Below, in pieces: positions 7,356-16,492 of a stretch of DNA of 64,000 nt; positions within the stretch are counted from its first letter, which is position 1; each line of letters begins with the position of its first letter. Source of the stretch: Pseudonocardia cypriaca (GTDB lineage: Bacteria; Actinomycetota; Actinomycetes; Mycobacteriales; Pseudonocardiaceae); NCBI RefSeq assembly GCF_006717045.1, contig NZ_VFPH01000002.1, positions 1,054,001 through 1,118,000 on the forward strand, written 5' to 3'. The notes beneath the pieces were generated by a model. That model was not told the DNA's origin. It made no database searches and saw only the letters and a program-made list of their open reading frames with translations. The translations under genes and the position numbers were made by a program.

Positions 7356-9392
7356 CTAGCGCAGGAAGGCCGCCGCCACCCCGGCGTCGACCGGGATGTG
7401 CAGGCCCGTGGTGTGGGTCAGGTCGCCGCCGGTGAGCGCGAAGACCGCCGCGGCGACGTGCTCGGGGAGCACCTCCCGCTTGAGCAGCGTGCGCTGGGCG
7501 TAGAACTTGCCCAGCTCCTCCTCGGGCACGCCGTAGACGGCCGCGCGCTGGGCGCCCCAGCCGCCCGCGAAGATCCCGGAGCCGCGCACGACGCCGTCCG
7601 GGTTCACGCCGTTGACGCGGATGCCGTGCTCGCCCAGCTCGGCGGCGAGCAGCCGCACCTGGTGGGCCTGGTCGGCCTTCGCCGCCCCGTACGCCACGTT
7701 GTTGGGGCCGGCGAAGACCCCGTTCTTGCTGGAGATGTAGACGATGTCGCCGCCCATGCCCTGGGCCAGCATCGCCTTTGCGGCGGCGCGGGAGACGAGG
7801 AACGAGCCCTTCGCCATGACGTCGTGCTGGACGTCCCAGTCGGCGTCGGTGGTCTCCAGCAGCGGCTTGGAGATCGACAGGCCGGCGTTGTTGACCACGA
7901 GGTCGACGCCGCCGAACGCGAGCGCGGCGGCGTCGATCGCCGCGGCGACGGCCTCGGAGTCGGTGACGTCGACGGTGACCGGCACGGCCACGTCTGCGCT
8001 GCCGAGCTCGGCGGCGACCGCGGCGGCCGCATCGCCGTCCCGGTCGGCGACGACGACGCAGGCGCCCTCCGCGGCGAGCCGCTGCGCGATCGCCTTGCCG
8101 ATGCCCGACCCACCGCCGGTGACGAACGCGATCCGGGTGGCGAGCGGCTTGGGCTTCGGCATCCGCTGGAGCTTGGCCTCCTCGAGGGCCCAGTACTCGA
8201 TGCGGAACTTCTCCGACTCCGGGATCGGGGCGTAGGTCGAGACCGCCTCGGCGCCGCGCATCACGTTGATCGCGTTGACGTAGAACTCGCCCGCCACGCG
8301 CGCGGTCTGCTTGTTGGCACCGAAGCTGAACATGCCGACGCCCGGTACGAGCACGATCGCCGGGTCGGCGCCGCGCATCGGAGGGCTGTCCGGGCCGGTG
8401 TGCCGCTCGTAGTAGGCGCGGTAGTCCTCGCGGTAGGCGGCGTGCAGCTCCTTCAGCCGGGCGACCGCCTCGTCGAGCGGCGCGGTGGCCGGCAGGTCGA
8501 GCACGAGCGGCGCGACCTTGGTGCGCAGGAAGTGGTCGGGGCAGCTCGTGCCGAGCGAGGCGAGCGGCGCGAGCTTCTCGCGGGACAGGAAGTCGAGCAC
8601 GACGTCGGAGTCGGTGAAGTGGCCGACCTGGCGGCGGTCGGTCGACGCGAGACCCCGGATCACCGGCGCGAGCGCGGCGGCGCGGGCCCGCCGCTCGTCC
8701 TCGGGAAGGGCCTCGAAACCGGGGCGCAGCGGCCCGAACGGCTCCGCCGCTCCCCGGGAGTCGATGTAGGCCTGGGCGGTGCGGATGATGTCGAGCGAGT
8801 TGCGCTCGCACTCCTCGCTGGTGGCGCCCCAGGCCGTGATGCCGTGCCCGCCGAGGATCACGCCGATCGCCTGCGGGTTGGCCGCCTTCACCGCCGCGAT
8901 GTCCAGGCCCAGCTGGAACCCGGGGCGCCGCCACGGCACCCACAGCACCCGGTCGCCGAAGATCTCCTTGGTGAGGGCCTCCCCGTCGGCGGCGGTCGCG
9001 ATCGCGATGCCGGCGTCCGGGTGCAGGTGGTCGACGTGGTCGGCCTCGACCAGCCCGTGCATGGCCGTGTCGATGGACGGTGCCGCGCCACCCTTGCCGT
9101 GCAGGCAGAAGTCGAACGCGGCGACCATCTCGTCCTCGCGTTCGATGCCCGGGTAGACGTCGACGAGCGCCCGCATCCGGTCCAGCCGCAGCACCGCGAG
9201 GCCCTTCTCGGTGAGCGTGCCGAGGTCGCCGCCGGAGCCCTTCACCCAGATCAGGTCGACCGGTCGCCCGGTGACCGGGTCGGTCTCAGAGCCCTTGGCC
9301 GACGTGTTGCCACCGGCGTAGTTCGTGGTGGTCGGATCGGCCCCGAGCCGGTTGCTCCGGTCGATGAGCTCCTGGACGACGGCGTTGGTCAT
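7356..9392 (-). CDS. rhaEW: Bifunctional rhamnulose-1-P aldolase/lactaldehyde dehydrogenase
   Basis: Fusion of 678 residues. The N-terminal class II aldolase domain (about 1-400) has zinc ligands His122 and His124 in HLHPD and His183 in GGHGIT. The C-terminal short-chain dehydrogenase (about 415-678) has TGGGSGIG (425-432), NNAG (501-504), Ser554/555 and the Tyr568-x3-Lys572 pair. It cleaves L-rhamnulose-1-phosphate to dihydroxyacetone phosphate and L-lactaldehyde and acts on the latter with NAD. The architecture matches the RhaEW fusion described in gram-positive rhamnose operons. A 90-base gap containing a palindromic repeat separates it from rhaI. Confidence 0.93.
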   Translation of the reverse strand: MTNAVVQELIDRSNRLGADPTTTNYAGGNTSAKGSETDPVTGRPVDLIWVKGSGGDLGTLTEKGLAVLRLDRMRALVDVYPGIEREDEMVAAFDFCLHGKGGAAPSIDTAMHGLVEADHVDHLHPDAGIAIATAADGEALTKEIFGDRVLWVPWRRPGFQLGLDIAAVKAANPQAIGVILGGHGITAWGATSEECERNSLDIIRTAQAYIDSRGAAEPFGPLRPGFEALPEDERRARAAALAPVIRGLASTDRRQVGHFTDSDVVLDFLSREKLAPLASLGTSCPDHFLRTKVAPLVLDLPATAPLDEAVARLKELHAAYREDYRAYYERHTGPDSPPMRGADPAIVLVPGVGMFSFGANKQTARVAGEFYVNAINVMRGAEAVSTYAPIPESEKFRIEYWALEEAKLQRMPKPKPLATRIAFVTGGGSGIGKAIAQRLAAEGACVVVADRDGDAAAAVAAELGSADVAVPVTVDVTDSEAVAAAIDAAALAFGGVDLVVNNAGLSISKPLLETTDADWDVQHDVMAKGSFLVSRAAAKAMLAQGMGGDIVYISSKNGVFAGPNNVAYGAAKADQAHQVRLLAAELGEHGIRVNGVNPDGVVRGSGIFAGGWGAQRAAVYGVPEEELGKFYAQRTLLKREVLPEHVAAAVFALTGGDLTHTTGLHIPVDAGVAAAFLR

Positions 9393-9413
9393 GATCCCTT
9401 CCGGGGGTCGAGG

Positions 9414-9472
9414 GGTGTCAGCAAAGCCACTTTCACGACGTCTGGCGTCAGTAAAGCCACTTTGCTGACACC
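9414..9472. repeat. Intergenic AAAGCCAC palindromic repeat (copy 1)
   Basis: Between rhaI and rhaEW. Arms GGTGTCAGCAAAG (9414-9426) and its reverse complement (9460-9472) are perfect over 13 bases. The intervening sequence contains two direct copies of AAAGCCACTTT. The same core recurs at 49002-49056 and 60487-60545, always between genes, so this is a dispersed repeat rather than a gene-specific operator. In the transcript it would form a hairpin inside the rha operon. Confidence 0.75.
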
Positions 9473-9482
9473 AGGGCGAGGC

Positions 9483-10640
9483 CTACGCGCCCCAGCCTGC
9501 CTGTTCGCCGCCCACCCGCTCGGCCACGATCTTCTCGGCGTAGCCGGACCTCGCGTACGCGGCCATCGGGTCGGGGTCGAGGCCCATCTCCTCGCGCAGC
9601 TCGCGCAGCAGCGGCCGCACGTCGGTGTTGTAGGCGTCCATCAGCGCGGCGTTGGCGCCGAGCACGTCACCGGCCCGCTGCGCGGCGGCGAGCGCGTCGG
9701 CGTCCACCAGCAGCGCCTTGGCGGTGGCCTCCTGGACGTTCATCACCGACCGGATGATCGCGGGGATCTTGGGCTCGATGTTGTGGCACTGGTCCAGCAT
9801 GAACGCGATGCCAGCGTCCTCGCCGAGCGCGTCGGCCGAGACGATCTCGTGCATGATCCGGAACAGCTGGAACGGGTCGGCGGCGCCGACCATCAGGTCG
9901 TCGTCGGCGTAGAAGCGGGAGTTGAAGTCGAACGCACCCAGCTTCCCGGCCCGCAGCAGGAACGCCACGATGAACTCGATGTTGGTGCCCGGCGCGTGGT
10001 GGCCGGTGTCGATGCACACCGTGGCCTTGGGGCCCAGCTCGATGCAGTGGGCGTAGGAGGTGCCCCAGTCCGGCACGTCGGTGGTGTAGAAGGCGGGCTC
10101 GAAGAGCTTGTACTCCAGCAGCATGCGCTGGTCGTCGCCGAGCCGGTCGTACACCTCGCGCAGTGCCTCGGCGAGGCGGTCCTGGCGGGCGCGGATCGAG
10201 TCCTGGCCGGGGTAGTTGGTGCCGTCGGAGAACCAGAGCTTGAGGTCGCGGCTGCCGGTGGCGTCCATGATGTCGACGCACTCGAGCAGGTGGTCGGTGG
10301 CCTTGCGGCGCACCGCCGGGTCCGGGTTGGTGACCGACCCGAGCTTGTAGTCGTCGTCCTGGAAGACGTTGGCGTTGATCGCCCCGATCCCGACGCCCTG
10401 GTCGGCCGCGTACTTGGCGAGCGCCGCGTAGTCGTCCACCTTGTCCCACGGGATGTGCAGCGCCACCGTGGGCGCCACCCCGGTGAGGCGGTGCACGACG
10501 CCGGCGTCGGCGATCTTCTCCTCCGGGTTGCGGGGCACCCCGGCCTGGGCGAACACCTTGAAGCGGGTGCCGGAGTTGGCGTAGGCCCACGACGGGGTCT
10601 CGATGCGCTGCTGCCGCAGGGCGGCCCGGACGTCTCTCAC
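9483..10640 (-). CDS. rhaI: L-rhamnose isomerase (RhaI type)
   Basis: TIM-barrel isomerase of 385 residues, the length of the gram-positive/Pseudomonas RhaI group and unlike E. coli RhaA. Visible signatures are WAYANSGTRFKVFAQAG near the start, LKLWFSDGTNYPGQDSIRARQDRL, LLEYKLFEPAFY, CIDTGHHAPGTNIEFIV and FDFNSRFYADDDLMVGAADPFQLFRIMHE, which supply Glu, Asp and His metal ligands. It converts L-rhamnose to L-rhamnulose. GTG at 10640 makes a GTGA overlap with rhaM. The longer in-frame reading to 11036 runs through rhaM and is not real. Confidence 0.93.
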   Translation of the reverse strand: MRDVRAALRQQRIETPSWAYANSGTRFKVFAQAGVPRNPEEKIADAGVVHRLTGVAPTVALHIPWDKVDDYAALAKYAADQGVGIGAINANVFQDDDYKLGSVTNPDPAVRRKATDHLLECVDIMDATGSRDLKLWFSDGTNYPGQDSIRARQDRLAEALREVYDRLGDDQRMLLEYKLFEPAFYTTDVPDWGTSYAHCIELGPKATVCIDTGHHAPGTNIEFIVAFLLRAGKLGAFDFNSRFYADDDLMVGAADPFQLFRIMHEIVSADALGEDAGIAFMLDQCHNIEPKIPAIIRSVMNVQEATAKALLVDADALAAAQRAGDVLGANAALMDAYNTDVRPLLRELREEMGLDPDPMAAYARSGYAEKIVAERVGGEQAGWGA

Positions 10641-10984
10641 CTGTGGTTCTCCGTTCGGGACAGCTGGTCCTCCAGGTGGAAGACCTCCTCGAGGACGAGG
10701 AACCCCTCGTCCGGGGCCCGGCCGTCGAGGCCGGTGAAATACTGCGCCATCTCGGCCTGCCAGCGGGCGTTGACGTCGGTCTCGGCCATGGCGCGCTGGG
10801 CGGCGGCCAGGTCGTCGCACTCGACGTACCCCACGAGCAGCCCGTCCTCCCGGACGTGCAGGGAGTAGTTCCGCCAGCCGGTGTCGCGCAGTGCGGCGAG
10901 CATCTCCGGCCAGACCTGCCGGTGACGCTCCTTGTACTCGTCGAGGCGGTCGGGCCGCACCTGGAGCAGGAAGCAGTAGCGCAT
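10637..10984 (-). CDS. rhaM: L-rhamnose mutarotase
   Basis: Dimeric ferredoxin-like protein of about 115 residues, interconverting the alpha and beta anomers of L-rhamnose. MRYCFLLQVRPDRLDEYKERHRQVWPEMLAAL matches the conserved N-terminus (catalytic His in the ERH segment), and ETDVNARWQAEMAQYFTGLD matches the central RhaM motif. The start at 10984 is preferred because MRYCFLLQV is the usual beginning and GGGGGAC lies upstream; ATG at 11002 is possible. First gene of the leftward operon, overlapping rhaI by four bases, with a LacI-type operator just upstream. Confidence 0.9.
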   Translation of the reverse strand: MRYCFLLQVRPDRLDEYKERHRQVWPEMLAALRDTGWRNYSLHVREDGLLVGYVECDDLAAAQRAMAETDVNARWQAEMAQYFTGLDGRAPDEGFLVLEEVFHLEDQLSRTENHR

Positions 10985-11022
10985 CGGCGCTCGGTCCCCC
11001 ATACGACGACGGTGGCGACGGA

Positions 11023-11037
11023 ATGAAACCTTTCAAT
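11023..11037. promoter_or_regulatory. LacI-type operator before rhaM operon
   Basis: TGAAACCTTTCA (11024-11035), flanked by AT on both sides, closely resembles the LacI-family consensus TGAAACGTTTCA. It lies about 40 bases upstream of rhaM. The nearby LacI gene at 16493 is the obvious candidate regulator. Confidence 0.55.
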
Positions 11038-11193
11038 CCACTCTAGGAGACGCCGTCGGGGGCGTCAACGGCCGACGTGCGGCCACTCGGGCCGCAGAGG
11101 AGCGTCGGACGCCGCGTAGACGGGGCGCGATGAACCGCTCCGGATCCCGCTCGAAGCTGGGATGATCACAAGCAAGATTGTTATGATTCGGTC

Positions 11194-11242
11194 TTGATGG
11201 CCGTCCGCCTCGTCGCTAGCCTGCCGCCTTAATACGTTTCAA
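11194..11242 (+). promoter_or_regulatory. Putative promoter and LacI-type operator for MFS-GH106 operon
   Basis: TTGATG (11194-11199) and TAGCCT (11217-11222), 17 bases apart, form a possible -35/-10 pair. Immediately downstream AATACGTTTCAA (11231-11242) carries the right half of the TTGAAACG operator seen before rhaM. A site at the transcription start fits repression. The hexamers are weak; the operator half is the stronger evidence. Confidence 0.4.
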
Positions 11243-11279
11243 CCGCCCGCAGGACCGTCGACGAGGACGAGGAGAGGTC

Positions 11280-12560
11280 ATGGCCGCACCCGATGCCGTG
11301 GGGGTCGAACCCGGCGGGGACGAGAGCACGATCACCAAGCAGCAGTGGAGGTGGTCCGTGCTCGCCGCGATGGCGTCCTACCTCGACGCCGGCTCGATCG
11401 TGGCACTGGGAGCCGGGCTCACGCTGTTCCAGGCCGAGCTGGGTCTCTCCAGCGTCGGGGTCGGCGCGCTCGCGGCGATCGGGCCGAACGCCATCGGCTG
11501 TGCGATCGGCGCGTTCGTCGGTGGACGGCTCGGCGACAAGCTCGGCCGCAAGCGCATCTACAAGTGGGACCTGCTGGTCTACGCGCTGGGCATCCTGCTG
11601 ATCGCGTTCGCGGTGGACCCGGTCATGCTGTTCGCCGGCACGTTCATCGTCGGCGTCGCGGTGGGCGCGGACGTGCCGACGTCCCTCGCGCTGGTCGGCG
11701 AGTTCGCGCCTGCGAAGGGCCGCGGGAAGCTCATCGGCCTCACCCAGGTGGCCTGGAGCCTCGGCCCGGTGGTCGTGCTGGTCCTGGCGCTGGTGCTGAG
11801 CCCGCTCGGCCTGCTCGGCACCCGCATCGTGTTCATCCACCTGGCGCTCGTCGCTCTCGTGACGTGGGCGCTGCGGCGAGGCATGGTCGAGTCGGCGCGC
11901 TGGACGGCGGCCCGGGAGCGGACGGTCCGGCTGGCGGAGCTCTTCCGCGGGCCGAACCTGCGCGCGCTCGCCTGGACGGCCTCGATCTACACCTTCTGGG
12001 GGCTCGCAGCGGGCACGGCCGGCATCTTCACGCCCTACGTCATCGAGACGCTCGGGGCAGGCACCCAGGCGGCCGGCATCGCGCTGTCCTGCGTCGGCTT
12101 CGTGATCGGCATCGCCTCCTGCGTCTTCGTGTTCATGCCCTACAACGACCGCAGCTACCGCACCCGCCGGATCATGTGGGGCGTCGGGGCGCTGCTGCAG
12201 ATCACGGCGTACGCGCTCTACCTGGTGCTGCCGTTCACGGTGCCGGTCGTGATCGCCAACATCGTCCTGTTCGGCATCGGCTCCTCGCTCGCCGGTGAGC
12301 CGACGTACAAGGTGTTCAGCCAGGAGCTGTTCCCGACGATGCTGCGCGGCACCGCGCAGGGCTTCACGTTCGGCGTGGCCCGCACGCTGCTGGGTGTCTG
12401 GTCGTTCTTCGTGCCGGTGCTCGCCGCGGTGGAGATCGGCCCGGTCGCGCTGCTGCTCACGGCGTTCCTCCTGATCAGCGGGGTCATCGGGTTCTTCTGG
12501 ATGCCCGACACCGTCGGCAAGTCGCTCGAACAGATCGAGGCCGAACGGGCCGCGGCATGA
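11280..12560 (+). CDS. MFS sugar transporter, probable rhamnose/rhamnoside uptake
   Basis: Major facilitator protein of 426 residues with about 12 hydrophobic segments. The loop 2-3 motif reads GGRLGDKLGRKRIY (about residues 80-93), and the sugar-porter-like features include repeated GxxxG helices. It is the first gene of a rightward operon divergent from rhaM and overlaps the GH106-like gene by four bases (ATGA). A LacI-type site lies 38 bases upstream and a GAGGAG ribosome site precedes the ATG. It most likely imports L-rhamnose or small rhamnosides, since its partner hydrolase has no signal peptide. Substrate is inferred from context. Confidence 0.8.
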   Translation: MAAPDAVGVEPGGDESTITKQQWRWSVLAAMASYLDAGSIVALGAGLTLFQAELGLSSVGVGALAAIGPNAIGCAIGAFVGGRLGDKLGRKRIYKWDLLVYALGILLIAFAVDPVMLFAGTFIVGVAVGADVPTSLALVGEFAPAKGRGKLIGLTQVAWSLGPVVVLVLALVLSPLGLLGTRIVFIHLALVALVTWALRRGMVESARWTAARERTVRLAELFRGPNLRALAWTASIYTFWGLAAGTAGIFTPYVIETLGAGTQAAGIALSCVGFVIGIASCVFVFMPYNDRSYRTRRIMWGVGALLQITAYALYLVLPFTVPVVIANIVLFGIGSSLAGEPTYKVFSQELFPTMLRGTAQGFTFGVARTLLGVWSFFVPVLAAVEIGPVALLLTAFLLISGVIGFFWMPDTVGKSLEQIEAERAAA

Positions 12561-15500
12561 CGGCCGGGGTCGAGGACCTGCTCGCCCGGTTCACCGACCC
12601 CGGCCCCCGGTACGGCCCCTTGCCGATCTGGTGGTGGAGCGGCGCGACGGTCACCCGGGAGCGGCTGCGCTGGCAGATGGAGCAGCTCGTGGCGGGCGGC
12701 GTCCGGCAGGCCGTGGTGCTCTGCCTGGCGCCGACCGGGCCGATGTTCGGCTCGGTGGCCGACGACCCGCCGTTCCTCTCCCCGGAGTGGCTGGAGCTGT
12801 TCGACGGCGCCTGCGCCGACGCCGACGAGCTCGGCTTCACGCTCTGGCTCTACGACCAGATCGGCTTCTCCGGCGCGAACTTCCAGGGCCGGTTGATCGC
12901 CGCCGAGCCCGGGTTCGCCGGGCAGGCGCTGTACCGGACCGAGCGCGAGGGCACCGACGTGTCCGTCACCGCTCCGGCCGGGCACGATCCGCTCGCCGCC
13001 TACGCGATCCTCCCGGACGGCGAGCGGGTCGCCGTCCCCCTGGAAGACGGCGCTGCCAGGTGGGCGGGCACGCAGGCCAGCGTCACGCTCGTCCACGCGG
13101 GCACGAGCGGGTTCGACTACTTCTCGAGGCAGGCCTGCGCGGCCCTGCTGGACCAGGTCCACGGCACCCTCGAGAAGGCGGTCGGACACTGGTTCGGGCG
13201 CTCCATCGGCGGGTTCTTCCAGGACGAGCTGCCGCCGATGCCGACGTGGGGCCGCGACTTCGCGGCGACCTTCGCCGAGGAGCACGGCTACGACCTCCTC
13301 CCGCACCTGTGGGCGCTCTGGGAGCCGGACCCCGCACCCGAGGCCGCCCGGGTGCGGCGGGACTACCACGCCCACCGCGCAGCGCTCGCCCGCCGCGGCT
13401 TCTTCGACCAGCACGACGCGTGGTTCGCCGAGCGCGGGCTGGTGTGCGGGTTCGACCAGGCCTCCCCCGCCCGGGAGGGCGACCCGGTCGGCGGCGTGCA
13501 CACCTACGGCGACTACCTCGGCCTGCACCGCGGCTACGGCGCCCCGGGGAGCGACCACTGGGGCGACGCCAAGGTCCACAGCTCGCTCGCCCACGCCAAC
13601 GGCCACGAACGCACCTGGATCGAGGCGTTCCACTCGTCCGGCTGGGGCGGCACGCTCGAGGAGACCTACGACTGGCTCTCGGCCTTCCTGCGCCGCGGCG
13701 CCACCCTCTACGACCCGCACGCCGTCTACTACGCCACCGTCGGCGGCTGGTGGGAGTGGGCGCCGCCGTCCACCTGCTGGCGCCAGCCGTACTGGCCGTC
13801 CTACCCGGTGTTCGCCACGGCCGTCTCACGCCTCTGCTCGGTGCTGACGGCGGGCGAGCACGTGGCCGACGTCCTGCTGCTCTCCCCCACCACCACCGCG
13901 CAGGCGCACGTCACGCTCGCCGGGCCGCTGCCGGACGCCGAGCGCGTCAACCGGGTCTTCCGGGAGCTGAACGGCGTGAACTCGTGGCTCTCCGAGCGAC
14001 GCGGGGCGCTGGAGCGCGCGGGGATCGACCACGACGCCCTCGACGAGGCCACCGTCGCCGGCGGTGAGGTGCTCGCGGATGCGCTGCGGGTCGGCGCGGA
14101 GACCTACCGCACGGTCGTGCTCCCCGCGGTGTCCGCCCTGCACGGCGACGTGGCGGAGCGGCTGCTGGAGCTCGCCGCCGCGGGCGGGCGGGTGCTGTGC
14201 GCCGAGCGCGCACCGGAGCTCTTCCTCGGCGGCGGCACGGGGATCGGCGAGCGGTTCGCGGCCGCCGTCGCGGACGGGACGATCACGGTCGTCCCGAACG
14301 CCGAGGACGTCCCGGCCGCCGTGCGGCGCGGCCCGGTCCGGGTGGACGCCGACGCCCCGTTCCTGCTGCGACGCCTCGATCCGGGCACGCACGTCCTCGC
14401 GCTCACGGCCCACGACGACCACACCGGCACCGAGGCACCGATCCTCGACCTGCACGGGTCGTGGCTGGAGAGCGGCTTCACCTGGCAGGGCTACAACGAC
14501 GCCCTCCGCACCGCCGGGTACCGCTTCCGGCCGCCGGGCGACCGGGTCGCCCGGGTGCGCGTGACGGGGGTCGAGCGGCCGCGGGCGCAGAGCTGGTCGC
14601 CGGGCACGGGTCGCCGCACGGAGCTGGAGGTGACGGCCGCGGAGGAGGGCTGGGAGTTCGCGGTGCCCTTCGACGACGGCGCGGTCGCCCTCGTCGTCCT
14701 CGGCCCCGAGCTGCCGGAACCGACCGCCGAGCCGCTCGGCGCGGTCGTGGGGACGATCCCCGTGGACGGGCCGTGGCGGGCGCTACCCGAGTCCACCCTG
14801 GACAACCGGTGGGGCGACCTGGCGGCCGCCGACCGCCACGGGACCATCCCGATCGAGGCCTGGCGCCTGGAGCACGCGGTGGACCCCGACGGGACGTGGG
14901 CGCCGGTCACGGCGGGCTTCGGGCCGTTCGCCGAGGTCCGCGAGCCGGGTTCGGGGTGGCGGCCCGCCGAGTGGTCGCTCTCGCGCGGCATCCGCAACGA
15001 CCCATCGCACGCCGAGACGCTCGGCCCGAAGGGCCACGTGCCGGAGGAGTTCCTGGACTGGCGGCACGTCCGTGCGGGCGAGCGGGTGGCGGTGCGCACC
15101 CACCTGCCCCTGCCGGACCGCCCCGGCCTGCTGCTCGCCGTCGGCGCCGGTGCGCCCCGCCGCGTGCTCGTCGACGGCGTCGAGGCGCCGGTCGAGGGCA
15201 CCGGGCACCTGTCGTTCAGCCCGCTCCCGGCCGGCCGCACGGTGGCGGTGGAGATCGAGCTGACCGCCGAGCGGGACGGCCCGCTGCGCGCGGCGTTCGC
15301 GGTGGTGACGGACGCGGAGGCCTACCGGCGACCGGAGTGGATGCTCCCCGGCGGGGACGTGGTGGTGGGCGAGTCCGCCGATCTCGTGCTGGACCTGCCC
15401 CTCGACGCGGTCCCGGCGGAGGCGCTGGTGCACGTGGGCTCGGACGGGGCGTGCCAGGTGCTCGTGAACGGCACCGAGGTGGGGCGCCAGGGCGACTTCC

Positions 15501-16441
15501 AGCCCTATCCCGACCACCGCGAGGTCCGGGTGCACGCCTACGACCTCGGCCCGCACCTGCGCGCAGGTGCCAACGAGGTGGTCCTGCGCGTGACCAACCA
15601 GGGTGGCGAGCCGACCGCGGCGACGCTGGACTCCCCCGACCTCGGCGTGTGTAGCGGACCCGCCTGGACCGCCCGCCGCAACGGGGTGCCGGTGCCGCTG
15701 GTGCTGCGCCGCCGCCATCCGCTCGACCCCGCGTTCGTGTGCGCGCGTACCCGACCGCACCCGCTGCCCGGCGCGGCGTGGCTCGACCCCGCCGCGGCAG
15801 GCGGCGACGTGGTGCTACCGGTCGTGCCGGACGCCCACCCCGGCCCGGAGCGCACCGAGTGGCTGCGGCTGCGCGTCCCGCCGGGGACGGTGGCCCTGCG
15901 CGTACCGACCCCGCTGCCGGTGGTGGCGCAGGTCGACGGCGCGGAGATCACCCCCGTCGACGGGACCGTGGGGCTGCCCGCGCACCACGGCCCCGACGTA
16001 CTGCTCCGCGTCACCGCCCGGGACGGACGACGCGGCGGCGCGCTGCTGGACGGCCCGGTCGAGCTGGAGGTCGCCGAGGCCGAGGTGCCGCTCGTGCCGT
16101 GGGAGGAGCTGGGCCTGCGCGCGCTGGGCGGGCAGGTGACCTACCGGACCGGCGTGACCGCACCCGAGGGCGGCCGCACCGTGCTCGACCTCGGCACCGT
16201 GCGCGGAACCGCCGACGTCCGGGTGAACGGCACGCTCGCCGCCCGGCTGGTGTGGGGACCATGGCGCGCCGAGCTCACCGGCCACCTGCGACCCGGGGAG
16301 AACGAGATCGAGGTGGTCGTGCGCGGAACCCTGGCCGGCTACCTGGACGACGCCTCCCCCACCGCGGGCGTCTACGCTGGTCAGGTACGCACCGGCCTGC
16401 TCGGCCCGGTCGTGCTGCGCCGGCACGACAGCTCCCGGTGA
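12557..16441 (+). CDS. GH106-like alpha-L-rhamnosidase, cytoplasmic
   Basis: Very large protein of 1294 residues resembling glycoside hydrolase family 106. The N-terminal catalytic barrel shows YGPLPIWWWSGATVTRERLRWQMEQL, LGFTLWLYDQIGFSGANFQGR and GFFQDELPPMPTWGRDFAATFAEEHGYDLLPHL, the family pattern with acidic residues at DE and YDQ. The C-terminal half reads as several beta-sandwich modules. No signal peptide or anchor is present, so it should act inside the cell on imported rhamnosides. It is coupled to the MFS gene by a four-base overlap. It would release L-rhamnose for the divergent operon. Confidence 0.8.
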   Translation: MTAGVEDLLARFTDPGPRYGPLPIWWWSGATVTRERLRWQMEQLVAGGVRQAVVLCLAPTGPMFGSVADDPPFLSPEWLELFDGACADADELGFTLWLYDQIGFSGANFQGRLIAAEPGFAGQALYRTEREGTDVSVTAPAGHDPLAAYAILPDGERVAVPLEDGAARWAGTQASVTLVHAGTSGFDYFSRQACAALLDQVHGTLEKAVGHWFGRSIGGFFQDELPPMPTWGRDFAATFAEEHGYDLLPHLWALWEPDPAPEAARVRRDYHAHRAALARRGFFDQHDAWFAERGLVCGFDQASPAREGDPVGGVHTYGDYLGLHRGYGAPGSDHWGDAKVHSSLAHANGHERTWIEAFHSSGWGGTLEETYDWLSAFLRRGATLYDPHAVYYATVGGWWEWAPPSTCWRQPYWPSYPVFATAVSRLCSVLTAGEHVADVLLLSPTTTAQAHVTLAGPLPDAERVNRVFRELNGVNSWLSERRGALERAGIDHDALDEATVAGGEVLADALRVGAETYRTVVLPAVSALHGDVAERLLELAAAGGRVLCAERAPELFLGGGTGIGERFAAAVADGTITVVPNAEDVPAAVRRGPVRVDADAPFLLRRLDPGTHVLALTAHDDHTGTEAPILDLHGSWLESGFTWQGYNDALRTAGYRFRPPGDRVARVRVTGVERPRAQSWSPGTGRRTELEVTAAEEGWEFAVPFDDGAVALVVLGPELPEPTAEPLGAVVGTIPVDGPWRALPESTLDNRWGDLAAADRHGTIPIEAWRLEHAVDPDGTWAPVTAGFGPFAEVREPGSGWRPAEWSLSRGIRNDPSHAETLGPKGHVPEEFLDWRHVRAGERVAVRTHLPLPDRPGLLLAVGAGAPRRVLVDGVEAPVEGTGHLSFSPLPAGRTVAVEIELTAERDGPLRAAFAVVTDAEAYRRPEWMLPGGDVVVGESADLVLDLPLDAVPAEALVHVGSDGACQVLVNGTEVGRQGDFQPYPDHREVRVHAYDLGPHLRAGANEVVLRVTNQGGEPTAATLDSPDLGVCSGPAWTARRNGVPVPLVLRRRHPLDPAFVCARTRPHPLPGAAWLDPAAAGGDVVLPVVPDAHPGPERTEWLRLRVPPGTVALRVPTPLPVVAQVDGAEITPVDGTVGLPAHHGPDVLLRVTARDGRRGGALLDGPVELEVAEAEVPLVPWEELGLRALGGQVTYRTGVTAPEGGRTVLDLGTVRGTADVRVNGTLAARLVWGPWRAELTGHLRPGENEIEVVVRGTLAGYLDDASPTAGVYAGQVRTGLLGPVVLRRHDSSR

Positions 16442-16450
16442 CGTGATCGG

Positions 16451-16467
16451 TGGAGCACTACACTCCA
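16451..16467. promoter_or_regulatory. Inverted repeat upstream of lacI
   Basis: TGGAG-N7-CTCCA sits in the 51-base gap between the GH106 gene and lacI. It could be an autoregulatory site or part of the GH106 transcript end; sequence alone does not decide. Confidence 0.3.
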
Positions 16468-16492
16468 TCCGTTTGACCGCTCCCGGGAGGCA

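Noticed and set aside
7317..10868. Plus-strand ORF of 1183 residues across the rhamnose operon
   Set aside because: It is antisense to rhaEW, rhaI and rhaM, is rich in Gly, Arg, Val and Ala, and matches no family; typical of shadow frames in high-GC DNA.
12218..13720. Minus-strand ORF of 500 residues opposite the GH106-like gene
   Set aside because: Shadow of a well-supported coding frame, with low-complexity Arg/Val/Gly composition and no motif.
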